The notes under the pieces are model-generated. The model was not told where the DNA came from and searched no databases. It was given only the letters and a program-made list of their open reading frames with translations. From contig CASDVE010000005.1 of NCBI GenBank assembly GCA_949284175.1, positions 1-64,000 on the forward strand: a DNA stretch of 64,000 bases, given 5' to 3'. Shown here one piece after another: positions 48,240 through 57,140 of this stretch. Each line of letters opens with the position of its first letter. Within the stretch, counting starts at the first letter, position 1. Source of the DNA: an uncultured Eubacteriales bacterium. GTDB taxonomy: Bacteria; Bacillota; Clostridia; Lachnospirales; Lachnospiraceae. Both the position numbers and the translations under genes were made by a program.

Positions 48240-49139
48240 ATGAATATCAAGTATGTATCATATTTTGTAGAAGTAGCTAAATATCGGAGTTTTACAAAAG
48301 CATCTAGGCAGTTATATGTTTCTCAATCGACTTTAAGTAAGGCGGTTAAAAATTTAGAAAAAGATTTAAACTGTCTTTTGATCGATCGCATGGCAAAAAA
48401 ATTCAAATTAACAAAAGAAGGGGAGTTATTGTATCAACAAGGGGAAGAGTTATTATTGCTCATTGAAGAAAAGAAGACAAAAATATACGATAGCTTAAAA
48501 AACTGTAAAGGAAGATTATGTGTTGGAATTCCTCCTGTTATTACGACAGCTTATTTCGCATCAGTAGTTTATCAATTTAGAAAAAAATATCCAGAAGTAG
48601 AGTTTCAAATTGTAGAAGCAGGAGCGAATGTATTAAAACGAATGGTAGATGAGAATTCCATTGATATTGGAGTTGTTATTTTACCGATTGAAAATCAGGA
48701 GTTATATGAAATTGAACCAATTATTTGTTCCGAAAATGTGTTAATTGTTTACAAAGAGCATCCTCTTGCTATGAAGGGGTGTGTTTCTTTTCAAGAGCTA
48801 AAAAAAGAGCCTTTTTTGGTTTTGGATAGTAGCTATATGTTACATAATAAAATTAAGGAATGTTGTAGACAGGCTGGATTTGAAGCGAAAATTGTAGGAG
48901 AGAGTTTTCAATGGGATTTTTTAACTGAGATGGTATCTTGTAATCAGGGTATTAGCATTTTACCAAAGCCCATTTTAAAGAGGTTTCATTTGGATAATAT
49001 TCGATGTATTTCTCTATGTGAACCGGAAATGCCGTGGAATATAGGATTTATTGTGAGAAAAGAGCATTATATTTCAAAGCCTATGAAACAGTTTATTGAA
49101 TTTACAAAAATATATATGAATCAGATAAAAGAATGTTAA
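48240..49139 (+). CDS. LysR-family transcriptional regulator
   Basis: 299 residues from ATG 48240 (MNIKYVSYFVEVAKYRSFTK). N-terminal winged HTH (ASRQLYVSQSTLSKAVKNLE), linker helix, then the effector domain (RLCVGIPPVITTAYF). The terminator at 49198 separates it from the MaoC/CoA-transferase/MFS genes. Shared palindromes upstream of both this gene and that operon suggest it controls both; the effector is unknown, perhaps an acyl-CoA or organic acid. Confidence 0.92.
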   Translation: MNIKYVSYFVEVAKYRSFTKASRQLYVSQSTLSKAVKNLEKDLNCLLIDRMAKKFKLTKEGELLYQQGEELLLLIEEKKTKIYDSLKNCKGRLCVGIPPVITTAYFASVVYQFRKKYPEVEFQIVEAGANVLKRMVDENSIDIGVVILPIENQELYEIEPIICSENVLIVYKEHPLAMKGCVSFQELKKEPFLVLDSSYMLHNKIKECCRQAGFEAKIVGESFQWDFLTEMVSCNQGISILPKPILKRFHLDNIRCISLCEPEMPWNIGFIVRKEHYISKPMKQFIEFTKIYMNQIKEC

Positions 49140-49197
49140 GTGAATAAGAGGATGAAAATACAACCATTTTCTTTTGAAGTATGTCCTACATAGAAAT

Positions 49198-49244
49198 AAA
49201 AAAGTACCCAAAGTTTATATGAAGTATGCTTTGGGTACTTTTTA
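49198..49244 (+). terminator. LysR gene terminator
   Basis: AAAAAGTACCCAAAG pairs with CTTTGGGTACTTTTT. Confidence 0.85.
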
Positions 49245-49265
49245 TGTCTAAAATAAATAAAAAGT

Positions 49266-49311
49266 TATGAAATAAATTCATATCGTATGCGAAATAATAC
49301 CATTTTTCATA
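49266..49311. promoter_or_regulatory. LysR operator upstream of the MaoC operon
   Basis: TATGAA-ATAAA-TTCATA (49266-49282), then a second, looser TATG...TTTCATA site ending at 49311, about 70 bases before the MaoC start. Same two-site layout as upstream of the LysR gene. Confidence 0.65.
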
Positions 49312-49382
49312 AGGGAATAATGTACATAAAATAGAATGTATCAAATAGAAAAAATAGGAATGGTAAAGCAGGAGGATTTCGA

Positions 49383-49793
49383 ATGCAGGAGTTTTATGTA
49401 GGACAAAGTTATGAATTTGAGAAAACGATTCAAGAAGAAGACGTAGAAAAATTTGCAGAAGTAACAGGAGATTATAATCCACTTCATATGGATGAAGAGT
49501 ATGCGAGGACTACAATGTTCGGTGGGAGAATTGCTCACGGTATGATAGGAGCAGGCATTATTTCTGGAGGGCTTGCCATGTATTTACCAGGAATAGGAAC
49601 GACTTATTTAGGACAAGAAATTACGTTTAAAAATCCTGTTCATATTGGAGAAACGATTCATGTGAAATTAGAGATTATAGAGCTTATTAAGAAGTCAAAG
49701 TTTGATATTGCAAAAATCAAAACGACTTGTACAAATGGAGAAGGAATGATTGTTATTGATGGAGTTGCAACTGTGATTCCACCAAAGGTGTAA
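49383..49793 (+). CDS. MaoC-family (R)-specific enoyl-CoA hydratase
   Basis: 136-residue hot-dog fold protein. Catalytic Asp/His in VTGDYNPLHMDEEYA and the flanking GRIAHGMIGAGIISG are textbook for PhaJ/MaoC hydratases. Adds water to a trans-2-enoyl-CoA. First gene of a run with a CoA-transferase and an MFS transporter. Substrate unknown. Confidence 0.9.
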   Translation: MQEFYVGQSYEFEKTIQEEDVEKFAEVTGDYNPLHMDEEYARTTMFGGRIAHGMIGAGIISGGLAMYLPGIGTTYLGQEITFKNPVHIGETIHVKLEIIELIKKSKFDIAKIKTTCTNGEGMIVIDGVATVIPPKV

Positions 49794-49807
49794 GGAGGAA
49801 AAGGGAT

Positions 49808-51364
49808 ATGAAGAAGGTAATTGGTGTACAAGAAGCTAGTCAATTCATTAAAAATGGTGATACGGTGGCTTTGAATGGTTTTGCTTATGGGTTTGGGTTT
49901 CCAGAAGGAATTGCAAAAGCCATTGGAGAGCGGTATAAGAAGGAAAAAGAGCCAAACAATCTAACATTAGTGTTTGGTTCTGGATGTGGTGATAATGGGA
50001 AAAGTGATTTTGGACTTGATCATTTTGCACAAGAGGGAATGGTAAAACGAATTGTTGGAGGGCATATGGGACTTGCCAAACAATTAAGTGGAATGGTAAA
50101 TCAGAATAAAATAGAGGCTTATAATTTTCCACAAGGAGTTGTCACCCATTTATTTCGTGAAATTGCAGGTAAAAAACCAGGAGTCGTTACACATGTTGGA
50201 TTAAAGACCTTTGCAGATCCTAGAGTAGAAGGCGGAAAGATGAATTCTAAGACGATAGAAGATCTTGTAGAGGTGATAGAACTTGGCAAAAAAGAGCAGT
50301 TATTTTATCATTCTATTCCAATACAAGTGGCATTGATTCGAGGAACGAGAGGAGATGAGTTTGGGAATTTAACGTTAGAAAAGGAAGGGGTTTATTTAGA
50401 AACCTTACATATTGCACAGGCTGCGAAAAATTGTGGAGGAATTGTTATTGCACAGGTAGAGGAAGTTGTACAGCATGGTTCTTTGAATGTGCGTGAAATC
50501 GAGATTCCGGGAATGTTGGTTGACTATGTTGTAAAAGCAAAACCAAATGATCATAAGTTAAATAGTGGAAATTTTTATGATCCTTCTTATACAGGAGAAG
50601 CCGTAATCCCAGTGGAACAGATTCGCCCAATGGAGATGAGTCCAAGAAAAATTATTTCAAAACGATGTGCGATGGAGTTAGAGAAAAATACAATTATTAA
50701 CTTAGGAATTGGAATACCAGAAGGGGTTGCAGCCATTGCATTAGAAGAGGGAATTAATGATTGGACTACGATGACAATTGAGGCAGGTTCCATAGGTGGA
50801 GTACCAGGATCAGGAACTAATCTCGGAGGAGCAACCAATGTGGAATCAATTATTGGACAACCAAATATGTTTGATTTCTATGATGGTGGTGGCCTTGATA
50901 TTGCTTTTTTAGGATTAGCGCAAGCAGATAAAGCGGGTAATATCAATGTGAGTAAGTTTAATGGAAGAATGATGGGCTGTGGTGGTTTTGTAAATATTAC
51001 GCAAAATACAAAAAAAGTTATATTTTGTGGTACGTTTACTGCAGGAAATAGCGATATTGATATTGTAGATGGAAAATTGCAAATTAGACGAGATGGTCAA
51101 TATCAAAAGTTTGTAAAGCAAGTTGAACAAATTACGTTTAGTGGAGAATATGCAAAAGAAGTTGGGCAAGAAGTTCTTTATATAACAGAGCGAGCAGTTT
51201 TTCAACTCACTGACAATGGAATGGAGCTAATTGAAATTGCACCAGGAGTTGATTTACAAAAAGATATTCTTGATAAAATGGAATTTGAACCAGTAATTTC
51301 AAAACAGTTAAAAGAAATGAATGCAAATATTTTCAGAGAGGAAATTATGGGGTTAAAGGGGTGA
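49808..51364 (+). CDS. Acyl-CoA:carboxylate CoA-transferase (family I, Pct/YdiF-like)
   Basis: 518 residues with fused alpha and beta halves. The catalytic glutamate lies in MTIEAGSIGGVPGSG (about residue 324), preceded by INLGIGIPEGVA. Moves CoA between acyl-CoA and acetate, propionate or a ketoacid. Closest types are propionate CoA-transferase and YdiF. With the MaoC hydratase before it and an MFS transporter after it, it likely activates an imported acid; the substrate cannot be read from sequence. Confidence 0.9.
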   Translation: MKKVIGVQEASQFIKNGDTVALNGFAYGFGFPEGIAKAIGERYKKEKEPNNLTLVFGSGCGDNGKSDFGLDHFAQEGMVKRIVGGHMGLAKQLSGMVNQNKIEAYNFPQGVVTHLFREIAGKKPGVVTHVGLKTFADPRVEGGKMNSKTIEDLVEVIELGKKEQLFYHSIPIQVALIRGTRGDEFGNLTLEKEGVYLETLHIAQAAKNCGGIVIAQVEEVVQHGSLNVREIEIPGMLVDYVVKAKPNDHKLNSGNFYDPSYTGEAVIPVEQIRPMEMSPRKIISKRCAMELEKNTIINLGIGIPEGVAAIALEEGINDWTTMTIEAGSIGGVPGSGTNLGGATNVESIIGQPNMFDFYDGGGLDIAFLGLAQADKAGNINVSKFNGRMMGCGGFVNITQNTKKVIFCGTFTAGNSDIDIVDGKLQIRRDGQYQKFVKQVEQITFSGEYAKEVGQEVLYITERAVFQLTDNGMELIEIAPGVDLQKDILDKMEFEPVISKQLKEMNANIFREEIMGLKG

Positions 51365-51374
51365 AAAAACTTGC

Positions 51375-52580
51375 ATGAAAGAACAAAATAAAAGAAATGG
51401 AAAAGGTTTTTTTATGTTAGCAATCTTATGGTGTGCCTATGTTATTTTTGCTATGAATTGGATTTCTGGTTCTAATCTTAGTTCAGAGATTGTGCAGACA
51501 TTTTTTGGAGGTTCTGTGGAGCCTATCATTCAACAAGTAGTCAACTATACAATTACAGCAGCTAGGGTTGTCGCAAATTTTGTAGCCGCATATATTTTAA
51601 TTAAGAAAGGGCCAAAAAAGGCGGTAATTGTTGCCTTATTTTTTCTCATGTTTTCTGTTGTTGCTGTTTGGATGCCAAATTATTGGGCATATACCATTGC
51701 TCGTATGGTGATGGCTTTAGGTGGTTCTATGGTTGTTATTTATATGAATCCAGTGGTGGCGCACTATATTCCGCCGAAAAAAAAGATGATAGCTAACGCA
51801 TGGAATACCGTATCCTATAATGTAGGAGCGTTTGTAACATCCATTTTATTTGTTATATTTTCTAAGCAATTAAAAGCGAACTGGCAAGTCACACTATCTG
51901 TTATGGCTGTTTTAACAATTATTTTATTTCTTATGTGGCTCTTAATAGCCGAGGATTTTGATACAAAGTCAAATGTTATGGAACAGACGAAGGAAATAGA
52001 ATATAGTTATCGAGATGCCTTAAAAGATACGTTTGTTTGGAGGTATGCGATTGGATTTAGTGGTTTTTTATTTTTATATGTGCTCGCAGTAACAAGTTTT
52101 CCTTCTGTCATATCACAATATGCGACAAAAATGAATGGTAGCTTGATGAATATGCTAGTTACAGGGTTTGCTATTATTGGTACGATTGTTGGTATGAAAA
52201 TTGGACTTACAGATACAAAGCGAAAAAAAGTTTTATTATTTTCGGGTGCACTCATGATAGTGTCTTATGGAGCTGTTTTATATTTTGCAAATAACACTCC
52301 GATTATTTCTTATATTTGTGCTGGAATTTCAGGATTTTGTATGTATATTCAATATCCAATTTATATGAATTTACCTCATGAAATGCCAAATATGTCAGCA
52401 CAAAAACTTACAATTATTTTTAGTCTATGTTGGGCAATTGCTTATACTGTTTATACACTATTTACAATTATATGGAGTTTGTTATTAGGTAGTTATGGAT
52501 GGAGTATTGCTTCCATTTTTTATATTTTAGCCTCTAGTTTGTATGTGGTCATTGCTGCTAGACTTCCAGAGACAAAATAA
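51375..52580 (+). CDS. MFS transporter, probably organic anion
   Basis: 401 residues with about twelve hydrophobic segments. An MFS A-type loop is seen in AARVVANFVAAYILIKKGPKKAV. No close subfamily is evident. It begins 10 bases after the CoA-transferase stop, so uptake (or exchange) of the acid used by that enzyme is the natural reading. Terminator not seen before the metG promoter. Confidence 0.8.
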   Translation: MKEQNKRNGKGFFMLAILWCAYVIFAMNWISGSNLSSEIVQTFFGGSVEPIIQQVVNYTITAARVVANFVAAYILIKKGPKKAVIVALFFLMFSVVAVWMPNYWAYTIARMVMALGGSMVVIYMNPVVAHYIPPKKKMIANAWNTVSYNVGAFVTSILFVIFSKQLKANWQVTLSVMAVLTIILFLMWLLIAEDFDTKSNVMEQTKEIEYSYRDALKDTFVWRYAIGFSGFLFLYVLAVTSFPSVISQYATKMNGSLMNMLVTGFAIIGTIVGMKIGLTDTKRKKVLLFSGALMIVSYGAVLYFANNTPIISYICAGISGFCMYIQYPIYMNLPHEMPNMSAQKLTIIFSLCWAIAYTVYTLFTIIWSLLLGSYGWSIASIFYILASSLYVVIAARLPETK

Positions 52581-52648
52581 TTGGTTTTCCTACTTGGTTA
52601 AAAAAGAAGAGTAAAGAGAAAAAATTATTTTCTACTGGAAACAAAATT

Positions 52649-52677
52649 TTGACAAAGTTATTGTAGAATGCTATACT
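52649..52677 (+). promoter_or_regulatory. metG promoter
   Basis: TTGACA (52649-52654), 17-base spacer, TATACT (52672-52677), about 65 bases before the T-box. Confidence 0.75.
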
Positions 52678-52741
52678 TAACTAGAAAATTCCATAAAAAA
52701 AGTATAAAGGAACATAGTTTGGAAATGATAGGATTATAGAA

Positions 52742-53042
52742 AAGGCGAAGAAGAGGAGAGTACAATTTTTGGAAATAACAGAGAGTCCCTAGTTGCTGGA
52801 AAGGGATATGGAAAGAAATTGGAAGATGGCCTTGGAGCCGCGTACCGAACAAAATAAAGAATACAATTATTTTGTAAGATTACGACGGGAATGCCCGTTA
52901 TAGCATAGAAGTATAAATAGTTAGAAAAAATATTTGTACTTTTGGAGGCAGTATTTCGTAAGTGTACTGTGAAAAAAGGTGGTATCACGAAGTGTTATGC
53001 TCTCGTCCTTTTACCTAAGGGGAAAGGATGGGGGCTTTTTTA
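52742..53042 (+). promoter_or_regulatory. T-box riboswitch, methionine specifier
   Basis: Leader of metG. Stem I elements GAAGAAGAGGAGAGTA, AGAGAG and the specifier end GGAAG-ATG-GCCTTGGAGC with codon ATG at 52826-52828 (codon, purine, CCTTGGAG pattern). T-box sequence AAGGTGGTATCACG at 52976-52989. Terminator GCTCTCGTCCTTT/AAAGGATGGGGGC plus T at 53001-53042. Uncharged tRNA-Met should pair with the specifier and favour read-through. Confidence 0.92.
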
Positions 53043-53182
53043 TTTTATAGGAAATTATAATAAGATTTGATTTCAAGTTCTATAAGGCATAAAATAGCAC
53101 AAGAACTAGAAATAGATAAAAGACTTTTGATTGGTATTTAAAGCCATTCATAAAAATTTTGATACAAGTAGGAGGGAATTTT

Positions 53183-55165
53183 ATGTGCACAAATTGTAAG
53201 GAAAAGAAACCATATTATATTACAACAGCCATTGCATACACATCAGGAAAACCGCATATTGGAAATACGTATGAGGTCATTCTTGCGGATAGTATTGCTC
53301 GCTTTAAAAGAGAACAAGGATATGATGTTCGCTTTCAAACAGGAACAGATGAGCATGGGCAAAAAATTGAATTAAAAGCAGCAGAAGCAGGCATCCATCC
53401 AAAGGAATTTGTTGATAATGTGGCAGGAGAGATTAAACGTATTTGGGATTTGATGAATACTTCTTATGATAAATTTATTCGCACAACAGATGAACAACAT
53501 GAAAAACAAGTGCAAAAGATCTTCCAATATCTTTATGATAAAGGGGATATTTATAAAGGACATTATGAAGGACTTTATTGTACACCATGTGAGTCTTTCT
53601 TCACAGAATCTCAATTAGTGGATGGAAAATGCCCAGATTGTGGAAGAGAAGTACAGCCTGCAAAGGAAGAGGCTTATTTCTTTAAGATGAGCAAATATGC
53701 GGATCGTTTAATTGCCTATATCAATGAACACCCAGAATTTATTCAGCCAGTTTCTCGTAAGAACGAAATGATGAATAACTTCTTATTACCAGGATTACAA
53801 GATCTTTGTGTATCAAGAACTTCTTTTACATGGGGAATCCCAGTGGACTTTGATAAAAAACACGTCGTATATGTATGGCTTGATGCTCTTACAAACTATA
53901 TTACAGGGCTTGGATATGAATGTGGTGGAGAAAGCGGAGAATTATTTAAAAAATATTGGCCAGCGGATCTCCATTTAATTGGAAAGGATATTATCCGTTT
54001 CCATACGATTTATTGGCCAATCTTTTTAATGGCTCTGGATTTACCACTTCCAAAACAAGTATTTGGGCATCCTTGGTTATTACAAGGCGATGGAAAAATG
54101 AGTAAATCCAAAGGAAATGTAATTTACGCCGATGATCTGGTGGATTTCTTCGGTGTGGATGCCGTTCGTTACTTCGTTCTTCATGAAATGCCATTTGAAA
54201 ACGATGGTGTGATCACATGGGATCTATTAGTGGAACGATTAAACTCTGATTTAGCCAATACACTTGGTAACCTTGTGAATCGAACGATCTCCATGTCAAA
54301 CAAATATTTTGATGGAGTTGTTAGCAATCAAGGTGTGACTGAGGCAGTGGATGAAGAGTTAAAAGCTGTTGTTTTATCAGCAAAAGCAAAAGCAGAAGAA
54401 AAAATGGAAGAGCTTCGTGTTGCGGATACTATTTCTGAAATCTTTGCAATCTTTAAACGTTGTAATAAATATATTGACGAAACAATGCCTTGGGCTCTTG
54501 CCAAAGAAGAAGACAAAAAAGATCGTCTTGCTACGGTTTTATATCATTTAGTGGAAAGTATTACAATCGGTGCTACTTTGTTAGAGCCATTTATGCCTGA
54601 AACATCAGAAAAAATTCTTGCACAATTGCATGCAAAAAAACGTAGCTTTGATGAGTTAGATCAATTTGGTCTTTATGAATCCGGCACAAAAGTGGTGGAA
54701 AAACCAGAAATTCTTTTTGCTCGTTTAGATTTAAAGGAAGTTCTTGAAAAGGTAGAAATTTTAAAAGAAAAACAGAAAGCAGAAGCTGGAGTTCCAGAAG
54801 AAAAAGAAGAAGAAACAGGAATTGATATTGAACCAAAGCCAGAAGTTACCATTGATGACTTTGATAAGTTACAATTCCAAGTGGGAGAGATTATCGCTTG
54901 TGAAGCGGTGAAAAAATCAAAGAAACTTCTTTGTTCACAAGTAAAAATCGGAAGTCAGGTAAGACAGATTGTATCTGGAATTAAAAACTTCTATTCTCCA
55001 GAAGAGATGGTAGGAAAGAAAGTTATGGTTGTAACCAACTTAAAACCTGCCAAATTAGCTGGAATTTTATCAGAAGGCATGATCCTTTGTGCGGAAGATG
55101 CAGAAGGTAATTTAGCTCTTATGACACCAGAAAAAGAAATGCCAGCGGGAGCAGAGATCTGCTAG
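53183..55165 (+). CDS. metG: Methionyl-tRNA synthetase
   Basis: 660 residues from ATG 53183, AGGAGGG well placed. HIGH box as HIGN, KMSKS loop KMSKSKGN, zinc-knuckle cysteines CTPC and CPDC around residues 125-145, and a C-terminal tRNA-binding domain (FDKLQFQVGEIIACEAVKKS). Controlled by the Met T-box upstream. Full length for the type with the C-terminal dimer domain. Confidence 0.98.
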   Translation: MCTNCKEKKPYYITTAIAYTSGKPHIGNTYEVILADSIARFKREQGYDVRFQTGTDEHGQKIELKAAEAGIHPKEFVDNVAGEIKRIWDLMNTSYDKFIRTTDEQHEKQVQKIFQYLYDKGDIYKGHYEGLYCTPCESFFTESQLVDGKCPDCGREVQPAKEEAYFFKMSKYADRLIAYINEHPEFIQPVSRKNEMMNNFLLPGLQDLCVSRTSFTWGIPVDFDKKHVVYVWLDALTNYITGLGYECGGESGELFKKYWPADLHLIGKDIIRFHTIYWPIFLMALDLPLPKQVFGHPWLLQGDGKMSKSKGNVIYADDLVDFFGVDAVRYFVLHEMPFENDGVITWDLLVERLNSDLANTLGNLVNRTISMSNKYFDGVVSNQGVTEAVDEELKAVVLSAKAKAEEKMEELRVADTISEIFAIFKRCNKYIDETMPWALAKEEDKKDRLATVLYHLVESITIGATLLEPFMPETSEKILAQLHAKKRSFDELDQFGLYESGTKVVEKPEILFARLDLKEVLEKVEILKEKQKAEAGVPEEKEEETGIDIEPKPEVTIDDFDKLQFQVGEIIACEAVKKSKKLLCSQVKIGSQVRQIVSGIKNFYSPEEMVGKKVMVVTNLKPAKLAGILSEGMILCAEDAEGNLALMTPEKEMPAGAEIC

Positions 55166-55206
55166 AATTTGAAAAAATCATGTGAAATGATAGTTAGATA
55201 GGATAC

Positions 55207-55250
55207 AAAAATAGCCTTGTGTGAAGGAAATTTCATGCAAGGCTATTTTT
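55207..55250 (+). terminator. metG terminator
   Basis: AAAATAGCCTTG pairs with CAAGGCTATTTTT. Confidence 0.85.
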
Positions 55251-55303
55251 ATATGTATGTTATAGATGAAGTCCATATATAAGAATACATTTATCATTTA
55301 TAG

Positions 55304-55855
55304 TTACTCATGAATGGATTGATAGTATTTCCAAAATTGAATACCAAAGATTATAAATAGTATCAAATAAAATACAAACATGGCATAAAAAATTACTAAG
55401 AAGCTATCATTCATGTATGTAGGAAATAGGTTTTTTACAACGATTTGTGGAATAATGATTAAAAAGAAAATTGACAAAAGTGGTAGCATACGCCCTACAA
55501 AAATTCGTTTCATCATATCGAGACGAGAAGCATTGTCACAGAAGATCTCTTCCTCTGTTCCGTTCATTTCAGAAGTAGGTTTGCGAAAATAGCTGTATCC
55601 AACATAATTTTGTAAATATTCCCAGCCACAGTCGTTGAACATTTGAATATATTCGCTTTTCTGTATAGTACTATCGGAGTTGTAATCTAGTTGATATACT
55701 ATATCTTTTGGTTCGCATTTTTTAAAATGATAGAGACCAATGCCACTTACTTTGACAAATTCCCAACCACTTTTATGCTGGGTGCTAAGATACTGTTCTT
55801 CTTTTTTCCATTCTGGAATAGAAAAATATTTGAATTCTATTTTTGTATCTCCCAT
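55304..55855 (-). CDS. DUF2812 membrane protein
   Basis: 183 residues. N-terminal soluble DUF2812 domain: FKYFSIPEWKKEEQYLSTQH, GWEFVKVSGIGLYHFKK and NDCGWEYLQNYVGYSYFRKP, then two C-terminal membrane helices. Such genes commonly follow PadR-type regulators in Firmicutes, as here: its ATG is one base after the PadR stop. Function unknown, probably an envelope or membrane-stress role under PadR control (inference). Confidence 0.85.
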   Translation of the reverse strand: MGDTKIEFKYFSIPEWKKEEQYLSTQHKSGWEFVKVSGIGLYHFKKCEPKDIVYQLDYNSDSTIQKSEYIQMFNDCGWEYLQNYVGYSYFRKPTSEMNGTEEEIFCDNASRLDMMKRIFVGRMLPLLSIFFLIIIPQIVVKNLFPTYMNDSFLVIFYAMFVFYLILFIIFGIQFWKYYQSIHE

Positions 55856-55856
55856 A

Positions 55857-56171
55857 TCAGTTTACCTCCTTCATATTTTGGTATAAACGTTCAATTCGCT
55901 TCATTTCTAAATTGAGAACTTGTGTTCCAAGCTCTGTAATATGATAAATTTTTCGTTTTTCTTCCTCTCTGATAAATCGAATTAAACCGTCTTTTTCCAT
56001 TTTAGACAAACTTCCGTATAATGTCCCCGGACTTATTTTTATCTCGCCTTTCGTCAATTGCTCTGTCTTTTTTACAATGCTGTATCCATGTGATTCTTCC
56101 CTTAGACACAGTAAAATATAGAAACCGGTTTCCGTCATTGGCACATACACTTTTTTGATATGATTATCCAT
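55857..56171 (-). CDS. PadR-family transcriptional regulator
   Basis: 104 residues from ATG 56171 with AGGAGGTGG upstream; the frame runs further upstream without support. Winged HTH with HGYSIVKKTEQLT, GTLYGSLSKMEKDGLI and C-terminal dimer helix. A perfect palindrome TATCGTACTACGATA at 56200-56214, about 30 bases upstream, is a likely autoregulatory site. Confidence 0.9.
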   Translation of the reverse strand: MDNHIKKVYVPMTETGFYILLCLREESHGYSIVKKTEQLTKGEIKISPGTLYGSLSKMEKDGLIRFIREEEKRKIYHITELGTQVLNLEMKRIERLYQNMKEVN

Positions 56172-56199
56172 AATACCACCTCCTAGTAGCACTACAATG

Positions 56200-56214
56200 T
56201 ATCGTACTACGATA
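56200..56214. promoter_or_regulatory. Probable PadR operator
   Basis: TATCGTA-C-TACGATA, perfect 7-bp arms, just before the PadR start on the minus strand. Confidence 0.55.
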
Positions 56215-56428
56215 TATAAAATATAGCACTGTGATAATGCTGTGTCAATAGCAATGGAAGATGAATTGATAGGGGATAAATAATAAATCTGTATCAGTTG
56301 GAGATTCTCTATCCTTTTTAGGGTATAGAATATAAAGAGAACTTTATTTGATTCACGAGAGGAAATTGGATAAAATAAAACAGTATAAAGATCTATTAAT
56401 GTTTGATTCACAGATAGGAGAAAGTAAA

Positions 56429-56893
56429 GTGAAAAAAGGAAATATATTTCTTAATGAATTCAAGCAATTCATTATGCGTGGCAATGTTATGGATATGGCT
56501 GTCGGTGTTATCATCGGTGGGGCTTTTACATCTATTGCAACATCGCTGAATAAAGATATTTTGACACCGATTCTTGGAATTTTTGGAGGAACTGATTTTT
56601 CAAACTTAAAGCTCGTGTTAGGTAGCACAGAAAATGCACCGGTTTTATATTACGGGAATTTTATTACAGCAGTAATCAACTTTTTAATTACTGCATTTGT
56701 TATTTTCTGCATTATTAAAGCGTTGAATGTATTTAGTAGCAAGTTATTAAAAAGGGAGCAGAAAGTGGAAGAAGAAGCACCAACTACAAAGACTTGTCCA
56801 TTTTGTAAAAGTAAAATTGCAATTGATGCTATTCGCTGTCCACACTGTACATCAAAATTAGAAGATGAGTTGGAGTGCGTTTTAGAAAAATAA
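56429..56893 (+). CDS. mscL: Large-conductance mechanosensitive channel MscL with zinc-ribbon tail
   Basis: 154 residues from GTG 56429, AGGAG eight bases upstream. First helix FIMRGNVMDMAVGVIIGGAF (channel pore), loop, second helix FITAVINFLITAFVIFCIIKALN. Opens under membrane tension to release solutes. The C-terminus carries CPFCKSKIAIDAIRCPHC, a CxxC-x10-CxxC zinc-ribbon-like motif not found in the best-studied MscL proteins, though related Firmicute MscL may share it. Confidence 0.93.
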   Translation: MKKGNIFLNEFKQFIMRGNVMDMAVGVIIGGAFTSIATSLNKDILTPILGIFGGTDFSNLKLVLGSTENAPVLYYGNFITAVINFLITAFVIFCIIKALNVFSSKLLKREQKVEEEAPTTKTCPFCKSKIAIDAIRCPHCTSKLEDELECVLEK

Positions 56894-57004
56894 AGCTAGA
56901 AAGTAAAAATTGTGACTTAGATAGGAAATCAGGTGGGATATTAACATAGATTCAATGTTTAGGCTGATTGAGAGAATTAAATATAGTATCTTTCATATAA
57001 ACCA

Positions 57005-57048
57005 AAATAACGATGAGAAATCTTAAGGATACTCATCGTTATTTTTTC
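57005..57048. terminator. Bidirectional terminator between mscL and uxaB
   Basis: AAATAACGATGAG pairs with CTCATCGTTATTT, T on the plus strand and A on the other side. Arms share the CGATGAG sequence of the dispersed repeat. Confidence 0.8.
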
Positions 57049-57140
57049 CAATATGATAAAACTATTTATATAAAAAAATTGCAGTTAGGCTATTATCTTC
57101 TTAGTTATGAAGTAAGATATTTATTGTAGGAATGAAGGAA

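Noticed and set aside
52734..52988. Minus-strand frame within the metG leader
   Set aside because: It is antisense to the T-box and has no features of a protein gene.
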